64,000 nucleotides of DNA, taken from assembly GCF_042431545.1 (NCBI RefSeq), contig NZ_JBHLYX010000008.1; one strand, written 5' to 3'. Position 1 is the stretch's first letter; every line of letters begins with the position of its first letter. The translations under genes were made by a program, and so were the position numbers. The notes beneath the pieces were generated by a model, which ran no database searches, had not been told where the DNA came from, and saw only the letters and a program-made list of their open reading frames with translations. This stretch comes from Pseudoalteromonas xiamenensis (GTDB lineage Bacteria; Pseudomonadota; Gammaproteobacteria; Enterobacterales; Alteromonadaceae). Below, in pieces: positions 9,776 through 18,315 of the stretch.

Positions 9776-9985
9776 ATGTCTAAGTTAACAGGTACAGTAA
9801 AGTGGTTCAACGAGTCAAAAGGCTTTGGTTTCATTTCTCAAGATAACAACGGTGGCGACGTATTCGTTCACTTCCGTGCTATCAAAGGCGACGGTTTCAA
9901 AACTCTAGCTGAAGGCCAAAAAGTAAGCTACTCAACTTCTCAAGGCGCTAAAGGTTTACAAGCTGACGACGTAGAAGTTATCTAA
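9776..9985 (+). CDS. Cold-shock domain protein (CspA family)
   Basis: 69 residues, the normal CspA length. Both RNA-binding motifs are present: RNP1 as 'KGFGFISQ' near residues 16-23 and RNP2 as 'VFVHF' near 31-35. The protein starts 'TGTVKWFNESKGFGFI' as expected. It binds single-stranded RNA/DNA and melts RNA structure. Whether it is cold-induced or constitutive cannot be decided from the protein. Codon choice is highly biased, consistent with strong expression. Confidence 0.97.
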   Translation: MSKLTGTVKWFNESKGFGFISQDNNGGDVFVHFRAIKGDGFKTLAEGQKVSYSTSQGAKGLQADDVEVI

Positions 9986-10001
9986 GCTTACCAAGCCCTG
10001 A

Positions 10002-10025
10002 TTGTGCGGTGTTATCACCGCACAA
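10002..10025 (+). terminator. Stem-loop after the cold-shock gene, probable terminator
   Basis: A perfect 10-bp stem, TTGTGCGGTG with CACCGCACAA, has a TTAT loop and starts 17 bp after the stop codon. The following tract is only moderately T-rich, so termination is likely but not certain. Confidence 0.65.
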
Positions 10026-10136
10026 ATGTTCTCCCCCTTCCTTGTTTAATTCCAAAATACAAATCTTCTAAGAGCAATCCCTTACACCTCAGCTGTTTAA
10101 TTTTCTATTTTCCCCATACGCAACGCACATTGCAGA

Positions 10137-10439
10137 TCACGCAAGTTCGTCAATGCCTTCGATTAAGTAATGGTTACTCACCGAGCCTTCCGTTCGTGCT
10201 TTTAAATGCGGTAAATATTCAGGATCGTTCATAAAATCAATTGCAGCCTGCTTTGATGGCCATTGAATGATAATCCTGAGCGCAGGTGTATCACCTTGCC
10301 CCTCCAATCGCTCATGACTGGATGTACGTGCAATGTATTTTCCGCCATATTGAGCAACCAAACGATTTGCAGGCGCTATATATGCTGGGATCCAGCTTTC
10401 ACTTGTCGGTGTTACATCTAAAACTGAATAGTAAGCCAT
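10137..10439 (-). CDS. DUF1330 family protein
   Basis: 100 residues from the ATG at 10439, which has GAGGAG directly upstream. The longer open frame would run into the preceding gene. The sequence shows the DUF1330 pattern, a small ferredoxin-like dimeric alpha/beta barrel ('LRIIIQWPSKQAAIDFMNDP'). The molecular function of the family is not established. It is the second gene of an operon with the ABM-domain protein, about 31 bp downstream of it. Confidence 0.85.
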   Translation of the reverse strand: MAYYSVLDVTPTSESWIPAYIAPANRLVAQYGGKYIARTSSHERLEGQGDTPALRIIIQWPSKQAAIDFMNDPEYLPHLKARTEGSVSNHYLIEGIDELA

Positions 10440-10470
10440 TATTGTCTCCTCAAAATCATTAAACTTAAGG

Positions 10471-10827
10471 TTAAACTGAACGTGCAAAGCCACCGAAAGG
10501 CTTTAACCACAGAGGCGCCAACGCACTATGTCGTGCGCGCAAATCTTCAGGTAATTCCCCTAAATGAACCATACGAATGGGTGTCGCCGCCGCAACCCAA
10601 CGTTCGGCGAAAGTATCCCAATTACTTACATGGATATGAGCAGACGCCACATCCGCAAAGCGTTCATACACCAACACATCCCCTTCTTCAGAAAGGTAAT
10701 ATTGATAGTTTAATGTTCCCTGCTCTTCTCGCGTTTTGGCGACGATCTCTGACATAACGGCCTCGAATTCGGCTTTTTTTCCCTGACGTATTTTTGCTTC
10801 TACAATCCATCCAATATTCTCAAACAT
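10471..10827 (-). CDS. Antibiotic biosynthesis monooxygenase (ABM) domain protein
   Basis: 118 residues with a single ABM-type dimeric alpha/beta barrel: 'GWIVEAKIRQGKKAEFEAVM' at the start and 'GTLNYQYYLSEEGDVLVYER' in the middle. Family members include YgiN-like quinol monooxygenases and many proteins of unknown substrate. The ribosome site AGGAG is 6 nt from the ATG. It forms an operon with the DUF1330 gene, which has a related fold, so the two could act on the same small molecule (inference). Confidence 0.85.
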   Translation of the reverse strand: MFENIGWIVEAKIRQGKKAEFEAVMSEIVAKTREEQGTLNYQYYLSEEGDVLVYERFADVASAHIHVSNWDTFAERWVAAATPIRMVHLGELPEDLRARHSALAPLWLKPFGGFARSV

Positions 10828-11029
10828 GTTTTTCTCCTACACCTTAGTTGTGGTGTGGGACTAGCATAGTAAATAAATAAAATGTTGATAATATCTATTT
10901 TTGAACAATCAGTTTATACACTTTCTAAACAATAGAGTGACATTTAACGTGTATTTTTCCCGTTATTTGCCATCTTTGCGGTAGTTTTCATGCCGTGAAA
11001 TCGTGTTTCGCAAATCAGGTATAGGTTTT

Positions 11030-11449
11030 TTATTCGCTTGGCGGGGTAATATTCGCAATTAAATCAAGCGTTATCTCACCAAAACGACGTAACATGAGTG
11101 ATTGCGCTTCATCCATTACACCGCTTAATGATTCATTGATCGCTTTTTCAATCAGACATTCAGTATGTTCATCCGATAATCCAATCGTAAAAATCGTAGG
11201 TTCACCGAGTGCACGATGAATATCCAACAAGGTGATTTCTGACAATTCACCAATCAACGACCACCCGCCGTTATGACCTTTAACCGACGTGATGTAACCC
11301 GCTTTTTTTAAAAGCGCCATCGTCCGTCTAACCACCACAGGGTTAGTATTGAGCATTTTTCCCATTTCTTCTGAAGTCACAGCACGACCAAGATGAGACA
11401 TGTGTGCCAATGCATGTAATACCCGAGATAACCGACTGTCTTTTCTCAA
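11030..11449 (-). CDS. Rrf2-family transcriptional regulator
   Basis: 139 residues. The start is placed at a TTG (11449) because GGAG lies 6 nt upstream and the protein then begins with the typical 'RKDSRLSRVLHALAHM'. An upstream TTG at 11461 is less likely, and no in-frame ATG exists. The winged helix includes 'MLNTNPVVVRRTMALLKKAG'. The three-cysteine Fe-S cluster of IscR/NsrR is absent (only one Cys), placing it in the YwnA-like non-Fe-S branch. It diverges from a methyltransferase gene, the likely target. Confidence 0.88.
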   Translation of the reverse strand: MRKDSRLSRVLHALAHMSHLGRAVTSEEMGKMLNTNPVVVRRTMALLKKAGYITSVKGHNGGWSLIGELSEITLLDIHRALGEPTIFTIGLSDEHTECLIEKAINESLSGVMDEAQSLMLRRFGEITLDLIANITPPSE

Positions 11450-11577
11450 AATACGCTCCAATAAGGTGAGTCAGGCGTCAGTATATCAAGAAACTTTTAA
11501 AGTTACATGTATTGCAAAATACCATCTCACGTAACTATAATTGTTACGTTACTCAAAATTGATGAGAGAATGATTGA

Positions 11578-12276
11578 ATGAACAAAGATGAAATAGTCCA
11601 AGCGTTTGATGACATGGCACCAAACTACAACGCACAATGGGCTCGCATGGCCCCCATCACCAACACACTGTATTTTTTTATGGAGTCCATTCTAAAAAAC
11701 ATACCTGAAGACGGTTCTCTGATTTGTGTTGGGGCTGGCACAGGAAAAGAAATTGCGCATTTAGCAAAACACTTCCCTTCTCTACAATTTACCGTTGTAG
11801 AGCCGGCAAGAAACATGATGGATTTGTGTATTTCCATGACTCAAGAATTGGGCATATATGAACGCTGTTCATTCCATTGTGGATTTTTAGATACTTTAGA
11901 TGACGTGACACATCACGATGCCGCAACCAGCTTATTGGTGTCGCACTTCTTTATGGACAATCACGTTCGTAGTGAATTTTTTGCCCAAATTGCACAGAGA
12001 TTAAAACCACGTGGTATCCTGATAAATGCCGACCTAACAGCAGATACACTCGGAACCAGTTACGCTGCTTTGCTTGATTTTTGGCTGACACTTATGATGA
12101 ATGCTGATTTATCACAGGAGCTTATCGACAAGGCAAAACAAGCCTACACAACGGACGTTGCTATTTTGTCTCAAGGTTCTCTAAACGAAGTGATTATGAA
12201 AGCGGGCTTTGAGCACCCAACGACTTTTTATCAAGCTGGCATGATCCAAGCACAATTCGCTATCAAAGCTTGCTAA
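11578..12276 (+). CDS. Class I SAM-dependent methyltransferase
   Basis: 232 residues. The SAM-binding motif I appears as 'LICVGAGTGKEIAHLAKHFP' near residues 48-67, and the acidic motif II residue in 'FTVVEPARNMMDLC'. 'GILINADLT' corresponds to the post-motif strand. No substrate-specific signature is readable. It diverges from the Rrf2 regulator with about 128 bp between the start codons, and AT-rich sequence containing GTAAC repeats lies between. A Rrf2-methyltransferase pair suggests a stress- or compound-induced modification (inference). Confidence 0.88.
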   Translation: MNKDEIVQAFDDMAPNYNAQWARMAPITNTLYFFMESILKNIPEDGSLICVGAGTGKEIAHLAKHFPSLQFTVVEPARNMMDLCISMTQELGIYERCSFHCGFLDTLDDVTHHDAATSLLVSHFFMDNHVRSEFFAQIAQRLKPRGILINADLTADTLGTSYAALLDFWLTLMMNADLSQELIDKAKQAYTTDVAILSQGSLNEVIMKAGFEHPTTFYQAGMIQAQFAIKAC

Positions 12277-12400
12277 GTAATTGTTTTACTAGGGCAACCT
12301 CGTTACATAGTAACAATCGCTGACGGCTACCATGTTAATCGCTTTTGCTCTATTCACTTGTTCGACAATGACAAATCTTATCTCAATCACACATTTATCA

Positions 12401-13159
12401 TTAGTGGGATTGAGTTGCGGCTCTTTGCGGTAACACCACAACCAAGACTAGAATTGCTGTAGCAAGCGCGACTGTTGCAGAATATTGGCTTAGTTCAAGA
12501 CCACCTTGCGCGATAGGTTTATCCAAAAAGTCGCCAACCACAGCGCCGAGAGGTCGAGTTAATACAAAAGCACACCAAAACAAAACGGCTTTTGATACGG
12601 TGCTGACGTAGTACAGCGCTACAACAACAAGCAGTAACGTGCTGAATATGGCCGCAGCACCTAGATAGCCAAGTCCAGCGGTATCTGCGGTCCAATCGCC
12701 TAATGCAGTCCCCAACGTTTGAGAAAACATTATCGTTACCCAATAATAGAATTCTGCTTTGGGTGTAGATATGGATCCCGCATCAACACGCCCTAGATCC
12801 TTGTACCAAATGAAAAGGGCTGCTGCTAAAAGCAACGTGAGCAGTGCCGTGCCGCCTAAATAGCCTATCCCGAGTGAACGTGTCGCGAAGTCAGCCAGTG
12901 TCGTTCCGACGGTTGTCGAAGCAATAATCGTGAGCCAATAAAGCGATGCGTTAAACGACTTAGCCTTAATTTGGCAGAAAACGGCAGCAACGAATAGCGT
13001 CATAAAAATAGCGGTGCCAACTAAATACCCCAATTCCATCGACATTGAAACCGCATCGCCACCGGTTTCGCCCAGCGTCGTTGCCAGTATTTTAATCACC
13101 CAAAATCCAAGGGTAACCGCAGGGACTTTTATTAGCATGTCTTTATTTTCACTGACCAT
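12401..13159 (-). CDS. DUF347-repeat (COG4705-like) integral membrane protein
   Basis: 252 residues from the ATG at 13159 (GAGAA upstream). Four tandem repeats of about 60 residues each carry a TLG/TTLG-E/D element followed by a glycine-rich helix: 'TTLGETGGDA', 'TTVGTTLADF', 'QTLGTALGDW' and 'RPLGAVVGDF'. Each repeat has two membrane helices, giving about eight. The conserved acidic residue in each repeat faces a helix break, as in small-ion transporters, but the transported species is unknown to me. It is not in an obvious operon. Confidence 0.82.
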   Translation of the reverse strand: MVSENKDMLIKVPAVTLGFWVIKILATTLGETGGDAVSMSMELGYLVGTAIFMTLFVAAVFCQIKAKSFNASLYWLTIIASTTVGTTLADFATRSLGIGYLGGTALLTLLLAAALFIWYKDLGRVDAGSISTPKAEFYYWVTIMFSQTLGTALGDWTADTAGLGYLGAAAIFSTLLLVVVALYYVSTVSKAVLFWCAFVLTRPLGAVVGDFLDKPIAQGGLELSQYSATVALATAILVLVVVLPQRAATQSH

Positions 13160-13287
13160 TATTGTTCTCGTTATGCACATCGGATGCAATTATTCGGAAA
13201 AGGTGTTCCCTATCTCTTTACGATAGACCATTGCACACAAACATTGGTTCATTAACCCGCTATTCCGAATTTGATTGCCATGGCGCG

Positions 13288-14772
13288 TTAGTACTTAAAG
13301 AGCCCCAATTTAGTCACGATACCTTTCTCTAACTCGTTTAACTGAGCCACCGTTCTTTCTAATTGCTCGGTTTGGGCACTCAGTGCACGAGCACCATGGT
13401 TAATCTGCTCCATGGTATTAAGCACCCCTTGTGTAACATTACTTTGCTCTTCAGAACTTGCTGCAACTCGTTCATTCATCAGATTAATCTCATCCACTTG
13501 CCGTGCGATGGAATTGAAGATGGACTGACTCGTACGACTACTTTCCATCACATTCGCACTCACCTGTTTACTTTGGGATGTGGCTTCCACACATTCTGAC
13601 GCGTTATTTTGTAGTGCGCTAATAATGGCTTCGATTTCCGTTGTTGATTGGTGCGTTTTACTTGCAAGTGCCCGCACTTCATCTGCAACCACAGCAAACC
13701 CTCGTCCTGATTCACCTGCCCGCGCAGCTTCAATTGCCGCATTAAGTGCGAGTAAATTGGTTTGTTCAGCAATACTTTTGATCACATCAAGTACTTGGCT
13801 GATTTCCGTGCTTCTGCGTTCCAGTTGCGCAACAACCGTTGAGGTGTAGTCCAATTTGTCTTCAAGCGCATGCAGCTGGCCGTCGTTTTCGTTCATACTG
13901 GTCGCACCTTGCTTACACAGCGTTTGAACTTGTGTAGTTTGGTACGCCGTTTTGCTTGCAACCTCGGCAATTTCTTTGGTTGCATCCGTTAATTGTGTCA
14001 AAGAATCTGTAGCGCTTTCTGTCAAGTCGTATTCTTGTTCGGCTTCTTTTTTGGAATTGAGTGTTGCCTGCTTTACGTGCTGAGCAATGATTTCAAGTTC
14101 ATGGGAAGTTGCACCTAATCCTTGAATTATTTTTTGGACTTGTTCGATAAATCGATTAAAACCTTGGGTTAAATGACCGATTTCGTCTGACGAGTGATAG
14201 TCAATTCGTTGCGTTAAGTCTCCCCCACCCGCGGCGAGTTTCTTAACTAGGCTGTTTACACTCACAATTGGGTTTACAACCAACATGCGGATCACCGCAA
14301 GGACAACAAACCCAAGCACTGCGAACGATATACCCAACGTGATAACCATGGACAGTAAGGCGCTGCTGATACTGTTCGCGAGATTTTGTTTGCTGTACAC
14401 AATGGTAACATGGCCAATATCTTTGTCTTGATAACGTAAATTCAACTCATGCGCTTTTGCAAACTTCGCTGGCGGCGTTTGATTGTGGATTTCCCCAAGC
14501 AGAATGTTGCGATGATCGAACACCCTGATTTCAGCAATATCAGGACTTGAACCAAATGCATTGAGAATTTGCTCAATCAATGGTTTGTCATATGAAAAAA
14601 CCGGCTCGGATAGAATAACGTTTACCTGTTCATTAAGTGCCGCAACGTTTGTGTCAAAGCGTTCAATTTCATTTCGTTGCAGTAAAGCGTAATTTACGGC
14701 GAGAACCGCGATAAACACCACCACTAAGCCTACAGCAAGCGCCATAGATATTTTGTATTGTAATGACTTCAT
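13288..14772 (-). CDS. Methyl-accepting chemotaxis protein
   Basis: 494 residues. TM1 is at about 9-29, followed by a periplasmic region of roughly 100 residues, TM2 near 135-160, a HAMP domain, and a long coiled-coil signalling domain. The hairpin tip is classical ('NLLALNAAIEAARAGESGRG'). The start lies 2 nt after the stop of the upstream solute-binding gene (TAAAGATG), so the two are translationally coupled. The small periplasmic region probably senses the partner protein or a ligand presented by it. Confidence 0.95.
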   Translation of the reverse strand: MKSLQYKISMALAVGLVVVFIAVLAVNYALLQRNEIERFDTNVAALNEQVNVILSEPVFSYDKPLIEQILNAFGSSPDIAEIRVFDHRNILLGEIHNQTPPAKFAKAHELNLRYQDKDIGHVTIVYSKQNLANSISSALLSMVITLGISFAVLGFVVLAVIRMLVVNPIVSVNSLVKKLAAGGGDLTQRIDYHSSDEIGHLTQGFNRFIEQVQKIIQGLGATSHELEIIAQHVKQATLNSKKEAEQEYDLTESATDSLTQLTDATKEIAEVASKTAYQTTQVQTLCKQGATSMNENDGQLHALEDKLDYTSTVVAQLERRSTEISQVLDVIKSIAEQTNLLALNAAIEAARAGESGRGFAVVADEVRALASKTHQSTTEIEAIISALQNNASECVEATSQSKQVSANVMESSRTSQSIFNSIARQVDEINLMNERVAASSEEQSNVTQGVLNTMEQINHGARALSAQTEQLERTVAQLNELEKGIVTKLGLFKY

Positions 14773-14774
14773 CT

Positions 14775-15623
14775 TTATTGGACGCCTTCTTCAAGTGGAT
14801 TAAACCAGAGTTCTTTGCGACTTAGCGGTGTTTTTGCACTCAGTGCGGGGTTGTCGATAGTTAAAATGAGTCGCTCACTCAAGTGCGCTTTTGAAAGGAC
14901 TGTTTTAACTTGATTATCTCCAAAAAACATCGTGTTAAATGTGCCATCTTGCACCATGTCGTTAAGCGACTTTTCGAGTGCCACTGCCAGCGTGGTATTG
15001 TTCTTAGACACAAAAAAATACAACGGTGCGGTGTACTTAATCACCAGATATGGATCAACCGTTAGCCCTAAATCAGCGTGAGACAGAATTTCATCCCAAG
15101 GTTCATTGACGCCTCTAGGAAAGTAGTCAAATCGCTCCCCTTCAAGCATGAAAAATAAGTTTGGGTATTTTAACGTCGTTACAACGGGTAACTGATTCGC
15201 TTTCAATATCGCCGTGTCCGGCCAAGTTTTCCCCTGTCCTGCAGTAAACCGCTTGAGATCGTCAAGTGAACGAACTTGTTTGAACAGGTGCTCATTGTGT
15301 TGAGTGACGATAGCGACACGCATACCTAACAAGCCGCGAAACAGCGGGATATAGATTGCTTGGTACTCTTGCTCAAGTTCTTTGGAGGTCATGCTCCACA
15401 TAACATCCAACTGACCTGTTTTCACGTCGTTTAAAATACGTGCATTTGAGATGTCCTTATCGCTCTCATAGGGATGCGTGTAATTCAGATGTGCTCGTTC
15501 AAGTGCTTTTACTAGCAGTTTGTGTGGTAATGAGCTGTCTTGTGAATAGCTTTGCAACTTTATTGGCTGCGCCATAACGCACAAGCTCATCATCGTCGCA
15601 AAGAGCGAAAGTATGGTTTTCAT
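14775..15623 (-). CDS. Periplasmic amino-acid-type solute-binding protein, chemoreceptor partner
   Basis: 282 residues with a signal peptide ('SLCVMAQP') and a SBP_bac_3-like two-lobe fold, visible in 'GQLDVMWSMTSKELEQEY' and 'YFFVSKNNTTLAVALEKSL'. There is no ABC permease or ATPase nearby. It is the first gene of a two-gene operon with the chemoreceptor, which suggests a sensory rather than a transport role (inference). Similar stand-alone SBPs bind amino acids or polar compounds. No strong ribosome site is visible upstream of the ATG. Confidence 0.8.
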   Translation of the reverse strand: MKTILSLFATMMSLCVMAQPIKLQSYSQDSSLPHKLLVKALERAHLNYTHPYESDKDISNARILNDVKTGQLDVMWSMTSKELEQEYQAIYIPLFRGLLGMRVAIVTQHNEHLFKQVRSLDDLKRFTAGQGKTWPDTAILKANQLPVVTTLKYPNLFFMLEGERFDYFPRGVNEPWDEILSHADLGLTVDPYLVIKYTAPLYFFVSKNNTTLAVALEKSLNDMVQDGTFNTMFFGDNQVKTVLSKAHLSERLILTIDNPALSAKTPLSRKELWFNPLEEGVQ

Positions 15624-16099
15624 GGGCTGTATATTTATTATTCTTTTCTTGGCACGTTACGACTGTTTTGAGGATTGCTCAATGAATTCTTAATTGCATA
15701 CGTATTCAACGAATAGCCGTACTTGTACCTTCCCATCTATCGATAATCGACAATAAGAAAAATCAAAGAGGCAAAATAGATTAGCCCACAGCCTTAAATT
15801 GCAAATTGCTAAATAAATCAGATCATTGCCGTCGCATTTAAGTTGCAGGCTTTGCAAAAAATCTTTTTTCTTCGTCAACGTTAACTTTCAACTCCAACAC
15901 TCGGCGTCAAAAAGCGAAAGCCTATTGCCATTCTAAATAGGCAAGCAACCTATTGAATTTAAACAGATCGAAATGAATTTTCTTGCGAAACAAACCGTCC
16001 CTATTACAGTACAGAAATTCACCTTTATTTATTTGCGAATTATTCGCATTTGTATTAGCATGCGCAAAAATCACATAATCACACTGACTCAGGCTCACT
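15624..16099. other. Intergenic region between the chemoreceptor operon and the siderophore receptor
   Basis: No convincing gene is seen. A 62-codon open frame on the minus strand (15690-15878) has no ribosome site and an unstructured, cysteine-rich translation. The right part holds the Fur-like site and presumably the receptor promoter. Confidence 0.6.
16034..16048. promoter_or_regulatory. Fur-like 7-1-7 operator
   Basis: TGCGAAT-T-ATTCGCA is a perfect 7-1-7 inverted repeat about 52 bp before the receptor ATG. It keeps the AAT...ATT core of the Fur TGATAATNATTATCA site, with CG in place of AT. Its position upstream of a TonB-dependent siderophore receptor supports iron repression by Fur. 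Confidence 0.7.
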
Positions 16100-18235
16100 A
16101 TGACTCATCAAATGTTCAAGTTAAGCGCATTATTTATTGCAACTTCAGCAATACTTTCCACCCCTACTTTTGCTGATGAAGCTAAAGACCAAGACATCGA
16201 GAAAATTGCGGTACTTGGCGATAAACCAAGTAATTATTTAGGGATTGAAGCACAAACTGCTTCAAAACTTGGGATTTCAATCAAAGATACACCGCAATCA
16301 GTTCGGGTTGTTACTCGTGCGCTAATGGATGATTTTTCGTTAGATGACGTAAACCAAGTTCTTGAAACCACACCAGGCATCTCAGTTGAAAAAATTGAAA
16401 CGGACCGTACCTATTATAAAGCGCGTGGTTTCGACATCACCAATTTCCAAGTGGATGGTTTAGGTCTTCCACAAGAACGCGGTTCGCTACAAGGCACGTT
16501 GGACACAGCAATCTATCAGCGTGTAGAAGTCGTGATGGGTGCAAATGGCATGATGACAGGTGCAGGTAATCCTTCTGCTACCGTAAATTTTATTCGCAAA
16601 CGACCGACCGATGATGCACAAGCAAGCCTTTCTTTTACTTTGGGTTCATGGTCAAACCGCCGTATTGATGCGGATGTATCAGGTCGCATTAATGACAGCG
16701 TTGCCGCCCGAGCTGTGGTTGTGAGCCAAGTCCGTGATTCTTATCTCGACCGTTACAGCGTTAACCGTAACGTATTTTATGGCATCACCGAATTTAACCT
16801 AACAGACGACACCACGTTAACAACCAGCCTGACTTACCAGCAAAACGATGCCGACAGCCCACTTTGGGGCGCGCTTCCGCTATTCGATTCAGCGGGGAAT
16901 GCAACGGATTTGGACGTCTCAACATCGACCGCATCAAATTGGGCATTTTGGAACAACACCTCAAAGCAAGCATTTGTTGAACTAGAACACTACCTCGGCG
17001 GAGATTGGACGCTTTTCGCTCGATACGCTCACGCTCAAACAGAACAAGACTCTGAACTGTTCTACGTCTATGGTACACCTGACGCTCAAACAGGCTTAGG
17101 ACTAACCGGTTATGCGAGCGACTATGAATTAAAAGACAGACATAACCTCTTTGACGTTTATACACAAGGCAGCTTTGACCTCTTTGGTCAAAATCATCTA
17201 ATCGCTGCGGGTGCGAGCCAAGCCAAAATGGCTTATCACGAGCGTTCACTTTACGATTTCACAACAGGAAATGGATTCCCTGCAATGCCAAACCTTGGTA
17301 CATGGGATGGTTATGCGCCTAGTCCAACGCTTGTGGATGGTCTAACGGGCTCACAAATTGATAGCCGTCAGCGTTCTCAATACGTCTCAGCCCGTTTCTC
17401 ACTCAATGAAGACCTAAAACTTCTGACCGGCCTTCGCCATACTGATTGGGAAACGGAAGGTGCCGCTTATCAAGTAAACAAAGGCCGAGACGACAGTGAT
17501 ACAACGCATTATTTTGGCGCAGTGTACACCTTCAACGACGATTTGAACGTATACGGTTCCTACAGTGAAACGTTTGCGCCACAATTTGAGCAAGGCATTG
17601 ATAAAAAATCACTCGCACCGATTGAAGGCGATACACGTGAAATCGGCGTAAAAGCGGAGTTTTTCAACGACAATTTGATGCTGAACATTGCACTTTTCGA
17701 TGCCGAACAAGTGAACATTGCGGTTGCTGACGTCGAAAACTCGACGCCAGATAATTCAGTTTATAAAGCAGCACCAGGAATTCAATCGACCGGTTACGAA
17801 ATTGAACTAAGCGGCGATTTAGGTTTTGGGATTAGTGCAAACCTCGGTTACACCTACACGAATATTGACGTTGCCGATTCGGTTGATGCTGGCAACACAG
17901 AAGCCGAACTTGTTAAAAATTATACGCCTAAACAAGTATTTAAGCTTGCTGCTAAATACGATGTTGCGGCGTTAGAAGGGTTAACCTTTGGTATGAACAT
18001 GCGTTGGCAAGATGACATCAGTCGCGTGCAAGCTCAATCACCTCGAGTTGTGACCGAGCAAAAGGCGTATGCCTTAGTCAATTTCATGGCGAGCTATCAA
18101 ATTTCACCAACGGTTGACCTTACGTTTAACGCGAACAATGTATTTGACAAAAAATACATTAACTCACTTTATTGGGCGCAAGGTTTCTATGGTGCACCAC
18201 GTAATTATTCATTAACGCTTAATTGGGCACTGTAA
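16100..18235 (+). CDS. TonB-dependent siderophore receptor
   Basis: 711 residues with a signal peptide ('PTFADEA'). The plug domain has the typical siderophore-receptor sequence 'DTPQSVRVVTRALMDD' and 'RVEVVMGANGMMTGAGNPSA', and a 22-strand barrel ends in 'NYSLTLNWAL'. It is of the FhuE/FpvA-like group that imports ferric hydroxamate or mixed siderophores. No FecA-type signalling extension is obvious at the N-terminus. It is followed 80 bp later by a PepSY reductase-like gene, and preceded by a Fur-like palindrome. Confidence 0.95.
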   Translation: MTHQMFKLSALFIATSAILSTPTFADEAKDQDIEKIAVLGDKPSNYLGIEAQTASKLGISIKDTPQSVRVVTRALMDDFSLDDVNQVLETTPGISVEKIETDRTYYKARGFDITNFQVDGLGLPQERGSLQGTLDTAIYQRVEVVMGANGMMTGAGNPSATVNFIRKRPTDDAQASLSFTLGSWSNRRIDADVSGRINDSVAARAVVVSQVRDSYLDRYSVNRNVFYGITEFNLTDDTTLTTSLTYQQNDADSPLWGALPLFDSAGNATDLDVSTSTASNWAFWNNTSKQAFVELEHYLGGDWTLFARYAHAQTEQDSELFYVYGTPDAQTGLGLTGYASDYELKDRHNLFDVYTQGSFDLFGQNHLIAAGASQAKMAYHERSLYDFTTGNGFPAMPNLGTWDGYAPSPTLVDGLTGSQIDSRQRSQYVSARFSLNEDLKLLTGLRHTDWETEGAAYQVNKGRDDSDTTHYFGAVYTFNDDLNVYGSYSETFAPQFEQGIDKKSLAPIEGDTREIGVKAEFFNDNLMLNIALFDAEQVNIAVADVENSTPDNSVYKAAPGIQSTGYEIELSGDLGFGISANLGYTYTNIDVADSVDAGNTEAELVKNYTPKQVFKLAAKYDVAALEGLTFGMNMRWQDDISRVQAQSPRVVTEQKAYALVNFMASYQISPTVDLTFNANNVFDKKYINSLYWAQGFYGAPRNYSLTLNWAL

Positions 18236-18269
18236 TCGTGCCTTAGTTGCACCGTAATTTGCGTGTTAT

Positions 18270-18302
18270 GCCAATCACCGACCTCGGCGGTTGGCTTTTT
18301 TA
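18270..18302 (+). terminator. Stem-loop with T-tract between receptor and PepSY genes
   Basis: GCCAATCACCG (18270-18280) pairs with CGGCGGTTGGC (18285-18295) with one mismatch and one G-U pair, followed by TTTTTT. It may terminate or attenuate, lowering PepSY gene expression relative to the receptor. Confidence 0.7.
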
Positions 18303-18315
18303 AGGACGTCACCGA

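Noticed and set aside
15690..15878. 62-codon minus-strand frame in the gap before the siderophore receptor
   Set aside because: No ribosome site and a cysteine-rich translation without any domain; likely chance.
16794..17249. 151-codon open frame on the minus strand
   Set aside because: Lies fully inside the siderophore receptor gene in antisense and lacks a ribosome site; a shadow frame.
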